From: Rickettsia typhi
GTDB lineage: Bacteria > Pseudomonadota > Alphaproteobacteria > Rickettsiales > Rickettsiaceae
Assembly (NCBI GenBank): GCA_945883665.1
Contig: CAMCXV010000020.1
Span: 1-18,340, forward strand
Length of the DNA stretch: 18,340 bases
Reading direction: 5' to 3'
Part shown: positions 15,159 to 18,340 of the stretch, in pieces
How the letters are laid out: every line of letters starts with the position of its first letter
Numbering within the stretch: position 1 is the stretch's first letter
Translations under genes and position numbers: made by a program
Notes under the pieces: model-generated
The model's input: only the letters and a program-made list of their open reading frames with translations
Database searches by the model: none
Told to the model about the DNA's origin: nothing

Positions 15159-16661
15159 ATGTCTGATAAAATTAATAATTATCTCAAGCTGGAAAAGCAA
15201 ATTGAGCAAATTTCCCATTTAAGCAATATTGCTTCATTGGCTCATTGGGATTCTGCGACTATGTTAAAATCTGGATCTGCAAGAGCAAGGCAAGCTGAAA
15301 TGGCTACGCTTGAATCTTTAATTCATGAGATGAGTATCAGTCAGAAAATTGGTGATTTGATAGAAGAGGCTTTATTTGAGAGTGATTTTTTGGATGATTG
15401 GCAAAAAGCAAATTTGCAATTGATAAAAAAATCTTACGAGGAAGAGCTTTGCATTACCCCAGAAATGAAACGTGAATTCTCTATAGCTTCCAGTGAGTCT
15501 GAATTTATTTGGCGTGACTGCCGAGCTAAAAACGATTTTAAAACTTTGATTCCTTATTTAGATAGAGTTTTTCAAGCCTCTATTCAAATAGCTACTGTAA
15601 AATCCCAAAAACTTGGAAAGCCGATTTATGATAGTTTAGTTGATAGTTACGATCCAGGGAGAGAAGTTTCAGAGATTGATAATGTATATAAGGTGTTGAA
15701 AATAGAACTGCCGCGATTGATTGCTAAAATATATGAAAAACAATCTTCTGAAAAATTTATAAAATTAACTAAACCAATAGATGAAAATACTCAGAAATCG
15801 ATAGGGATCAAAGTTTTAGAAAAAATGGGATTTGACTTAAATCGAGGTAGACTTGATAAATCAACGCATCCATTTTGTATAGGTGGGCGTTTTGATGTAA
15901 GGCTTACTACTAGATATGATGACAGTAATTTTCTTTCTAGCTTATTTGGAGTGATTCATGAGACTGGTCATGGTTTATACCAACAAAATCTACCGGAAAA
16001 ATATATCCATCAACCAGTGGGAATGGCTAAAGGTATGGCTTTTCATGAAAGTCAATCTTTAATTATGGAGATGCAAGCTTGTACTTCTATTCAGTTCACT
16101 GAATTTATAGCAAAATTACTTAAAGATGAGTTTAATTTTACGGGGTCAGAATATTTGGCTGAAAATTTATATAAATTGATGACAAGAGTCCGTCCTAGCT
16201 TTATTCGGGTAGATGCTGATGAAGTAACTTACCCATTGCATGTTATTATGCGTTTTGAAATCGAACAAGAAATAATCAATGGTCGCATAAAAGCTATTGA
16301 TTTACCAGAAATATGGAATAGTAAAATGAAGGAATATCTAGATATTATCCCAGATTCTTATTCAAATGGATGTTTACAAGATATTCATTGGCCAGCTGGT
16401 ATGCTTGGTTATTTTCCTTCTTATACTAATGGCGCTATAGTTGCTAGCATGCTTATGCAGAGTGCAAAGCAACAAAATACTAATATAGATAATGAATTAT
16501 CTAAAGGTGAATTTGGTGGATTAAATAGTTATCTGAATAAAAATTTACGTGAATATGGATCACTAAAATCTTCAAAGGAATTTTTAAAAGAATCAACAAA
16601 TCTTGAACAAATTGATCCAATGATTTTTATTGATTATTTAAAAAATAAATACCTTTATTAG
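15159..16661 (+). CDS. M32 family metallocarboxypeptidase (carboxypeptidase Taq)
   Basis: From the ATG at 15159 it has 500 residues, the usual M32 length. All M32 signatures are seen in order: HPF (237-239), DVRLT (DxRxT), HETGH (zinc ligands His267, His271; catalytic Glu268), HESQ with Glu297 as third ligand, and GCLQDIHW (GxxQDxHW). It removes C-terminal residues, with broad specificity excluding proline, in the cytoplasm. I chose this start because an in-frame ATG 21 codons earlier adds an unconserved hydrophobic stretch (FNVYNIFWSFIY) and lies within the candidate promoter. A GGAG site sits 13 nt before 15159, a little far. It is a single gene, divergent from ffs-dnaX. In an intracellular parasite it probably recycles peptides (inference). 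Confidence 0.93.
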   Translation: MSDKINNYLKLEKQIEQISHLSNIASLAHWDSATMLKSGSARARQAEMATLESLIHEMSISQKIGDLIEEALFESDFLDDWQKANLQLIKKSYEEELCITPEMKREFSIASSESEFIWRDCRAKNDFKTLIPYLDRVFQASIQIATVKSQKLGKPIYDSLVDSYDPGREVSEIDNVYKVLKIELPRLIAKIYEKQSSEKFIKLTKPIDENTQKSIGIKVLEKMGFDLNRGRLDKSTHPFCIGGRFDVRLTTRYDDSNFLSSLFGVIHETGHGLYQQNLPEKYIHQPVGMAKGMAFHESQSLIMEMQACTSIQFTEFIAKLLKDEFNFTGSEYLAENLYKLMTRVRPSFIRVDADEVTYPLHVIMRFEIEQEIINGRIKAIDLPEIWNSKMKEYLDIIPDSYSNGCLQDIHWPAGMLGYFPSYTNGAIVASMLMQSAKQQNTNIDNELSKGEFGGLNSYLNKNLREYGSLKSSKEFLKESTNLEQIDPMIFIDYLKNKYLY

Positions 16662-16704
16662 AATAAAAATAGGTGCGAAGAAATTATTTTCTTTCTTGAT
16701 GTAG

Positions 16705-17407
16705 AGACTTTATTTAATCAAAAATAATCTGGTAAAATCTGTTAAAAACATCTGGAATACAGCTAGTAATAGGAACATAATAAAAGATAATGTCCAAAAG
16801 AATTTCTACCTACAATTTTTGATAACAATGCAATAAGCGGATTTCAACGATATAGATTGTTTTATAAACCATTGAAGATTTTTTTAGACGAATTTAATAA
16901 GCTTAAAAAGAAATTACGTGAACAATTTATTAAAGCTACCAAACTGTACTTATCAGCTTTGCAGCATGTTGGGTTAAATTTAAATAGTTACAGTTATTAA
17001 TGGAGATCATGGTAGGATAATGCTATATTTAATGTTGATATCTACAATTGAGACATTATCTTCTAAATCTTCTAAAAAAATATCTACGAAGGAAATTAAA
17101 AATCTTTAAGAACTGAAATTATGGCTACTACCAAAGCTTTTAAAAGTTTTATTAAAAAATATTCTATAGGTTATGAAGGAATACAAGAAATTCTTGATGA
17201 GAATATTAGATATATCTCTACAGAAATTTTGACAATACTCTGGGCAAAATTTATGATGCTAGGTCTAGATATTTGCATGACGGCACGCCCATGATTTTGA
17301 GTACTGTCAGTGGTAATATTTTACCTGAAAAATTACCTCATGAATGGTGGTTTGAAGGACTAGTAAGACACTGCTTAAAAAATTATTTAGAAAATAAAGA
17401 AAATCTA
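16705..17407 (+). pseudogene. Multiply frameshifted gene remnant with HEPN (Apea-like) C-terminus
   Basis: Five overlapping plus-strand frames tile this stretch: 16705-16836 (KNIWNTASNRNIIKDN), 16791-17000 (FDNNAISGFQRYRLFYKPLK), 16984-17109 (INGDHGRIMLYLMLISTIET), 17100-17294 (ATTKAFKSFIKKYSIGYEGI) and 17210-17407 (LGKIYDARSRYLHDGTPMIL). Each ends shortly after the next opens, as expected from single-base indels in one old gene. The 'STIETL...' helix followed by YDARSRYLHDG resembles Apea-like HEPN proteins, with an R-x4-H motif of HEPN ribonucleases. There is no usable start or intact frame, and the region is flanked by functional genes. The family call is tentative; the N-terminal part is unrecognised, and 16662-16704 holds nothing clear. 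Confidence 0.5.
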
Positions 17408-17436
17408 GAGGGTACATAGAATACTAACAAAGATAT

Positions 17437-18276
17437 ATGATCGTAATTATTTCTCCATCGAAAACGCTAGATTTTTCTACTAAAATAAACACAGAATATT
17501 CAAGCCCTGATTTTTTAAAAGAAACATCAGATCTTATTCAAATTTTACGTAAACTTACAAAAGTAGATATATCAAGGTTAATGTCTTTAAGCGATAATCT
17601 AACTTCTCTTAATTACATGAGATACGCTAGTTTTAGCACTTCTTTTACTTTAGATAATGCTAACCAAGCAATATACGCCTTTAAAGGTGATGTTTATGAG
17701 GGTCTTGCAATCGATAAATATAGTAACGAAGATATTCATTATGCACAGGCTCATTTACGGATTATCTCAGGACTTTACGGCTTGTTAAGACCACTTGATC
17801 TGATTCAACCTTATCGTTTAGAAATGGGAACAAAATTAGCGAATTCTAAAGGAAATGATCTCTATGCATATTGGGGAAATAGTATTACAACTAAGCTAAA
17901 TGAATTGTTGCAGTTATCAGATACTAATATCTTAGTCAATCTAGCATCTATAGAATATTTTAAAGCAATCAATACAAAATTGTTACATGCTAATTTAATA
18001 ACTCCAATATTTAAAGAAAAAAAGGGAGGTACTGAGAAAGTAGTAGCATTATTTGCAAAAAGAGCAAGAGGTATGATGGCCTCTTATATAATGAAAAACC
18101 GTATCAATACACTCGAAGGGATCAAAGAATTTAAGCAAAATGGTTATCAATTCGATCAAGCAAGTTCGTTTGCACAAGAGTTAGTTTTTATAATTGGACT
18201 TTGGACAAAACTATTCCCAGGAGCCCTAAGTTTATTCAAAAAAATAGTGTTTCAAAGCTCCATTATCGAATTTTAG
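17437..18276 (+). CDS. yaaA: YaaA (UPF0246/DUF328) peroxide-stress protein, with altered C-terminus
   Basis: A 279-residue member of the YaaA family, which in E. coli limits intracellular iron and oxidative DNA damage; its fold binds DNA. Family blocks present: IISPSKTLDF (4-13), AIYAFKGDVYEGL, LRIISGLYGLLRPLDLIQPYRLEMGTK, LVNLASIEYFKAI, ARGMMASYIMKNRI and GYQFDQASSFAQELVF. Homologues usually end a few residues after ELVF at about 250 residues. Here residues 252-279 continue as an unrelated tail (IIGLWTKLFPGALSLF...). That tail begins exactly where a long imperfect palindrome starts (18190), so it is probably a mobile-element-derived extension. The core looks intact. The start is the conserved MIVIISPSKT; the ribosome site is weak. 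Confidence 0.9.
   Translation: MIVIISPSKTLDFSTKINTEYSSPDFLKETSDLIQILRKLTKVDISRLMSLSDNLTSLNYMRYASFSTSFTLDNANQAIYAFKGDVYEGLAIDKYSNEDIHYAQAHLRIISGLYGLLRPLDLIQPYRLEMGTKLANSKGNDLYAYWGNSITTKLNELLQLSDTNILVNLASIEYFKAINTKLLHANLITPIFKEKKGGTEKVVALFAKRARGMMASYIMKNRINTLEGIKEFKQNGYQFDQASSFAQELVFIIGLWTKLFPGALSLFKKIVFQSSIIEF
18190..18266. repeat. Long imperfect palindrome inserted at the 3' end of yaaA
   Basis: The left arm (18190-18215) starts ATAATTGGACTTTGGACAAA and ends ACTATT. The right arm (18243-18266), read on the minus strand, starts ATAATGGAGCTTTGAAACAC and ends ACTATT. They match over about 24-26 nt with a few mismatches and 1-nt gaps, around a ~27-nt centre. The arms resemble terminal inverted repeats of a small non-autonomous element (MITE) or a Rickettsia-palindromic-element-like insert. 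It supplies the last codons of yaaA. Confidence 0.6.
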
Positions 18277-18340
18277 GTAGTATTTAATAGTAAATTTGTA
18301 AATTCTGAGGCAGAAATATTGAATTTTTTTAATGTTGCTT

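Noticed and set aside
16676..16700. Terminator for the M32 carboxypeptidase gene
   Set aside because: The GAAGAAA/TTTCTTTC stem is imperfect, weak and has no T tract.

Overview
The window is AT-rich chromosomal DNA (roughly one third G+C by eye), with short intergenic gaps, long minus-strand gene runs and decayed mobile elements. The gene set is housekeeping and looks alphaproteobacterial: an SCO copper chaperone, a Mg-type HemB, a Tim44/TimA-like protein, TspO, DapF, an M32 carboxypeptidase and a small surface beta-barrel. Base composition, weak ribosome-binding sites and pseudogenes point to an obligate intracellular Rickettsiales bacterium, probably Rickettsiaceae. The genus is not fixed by what can be seen.

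Layout: 1-600 is an insertion-sequence graveyard: the first codons of an IS630-type transposase running off the left edge, an internally deleted IS982-type remnant and a second IS630-type fragment. 685-2310 (minus) is hemB followed by an SCO/SenC gene, a heme/copper respiratory pair. 2563-3192 (minus) is a single-gene outer-membrane beta-barrel unit with its own terminator. 3421-5465 (minus) is dapF-mtaB, overlapping by ATGA. Divergent from it is tspO (plus), which meets a Tim44/TimA-like gene (minus) tail to tail. Then come a TerC-family transporter and a divergent VUT/YhhQ-like membrane protein (both plus). 8637-11059 (minus) is a compact three-gene cassette: rimK, an AstE/aspartoacylase-like amidohydrolase and a RimB-like retropepsin-fold protease. 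11278-12198 (minus) is a TIGR01777 epimerase. 12299-14972 (minus) is the conserved cluster ffs (4.5S SRP RNA)-dnaX-ybaB-recR. 15159-16661 (plus) is an M32 carboxypeptidase. 16705-17407 is a multiply frameshifted pseudogene with a HEPN-like C-terminus. 17437-18276 (plus) is yaaA, whose last ~28 codons lie in a long imperfect palindrome.

How the genes relate: hemB makes porphobilinogen for heme, SCO metallates cytochrome oxidase, and TspO is a porphyrin/sterol-binding membrane protein, so a heme/oxidase theme runs through the left half. The right half holds replication and recombination (DnaX, RecR, YbaB), protein targeting (SRP RNA) and peptide or protein-tail metabolism (RimK cassette, M32 carboxypeptidase). 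The points most worth a second look are the palindrome that rewrites the YaaA C-terminus, the RimK/AspA-like/RimB cassette, the degraded HEPN-like gene, and the A-tract tandem repeat just upstream of a well-formed SRP RNA promoter. No clearly new complete system (phage defence, CRISPR, toxin-antitoxin) is visible.
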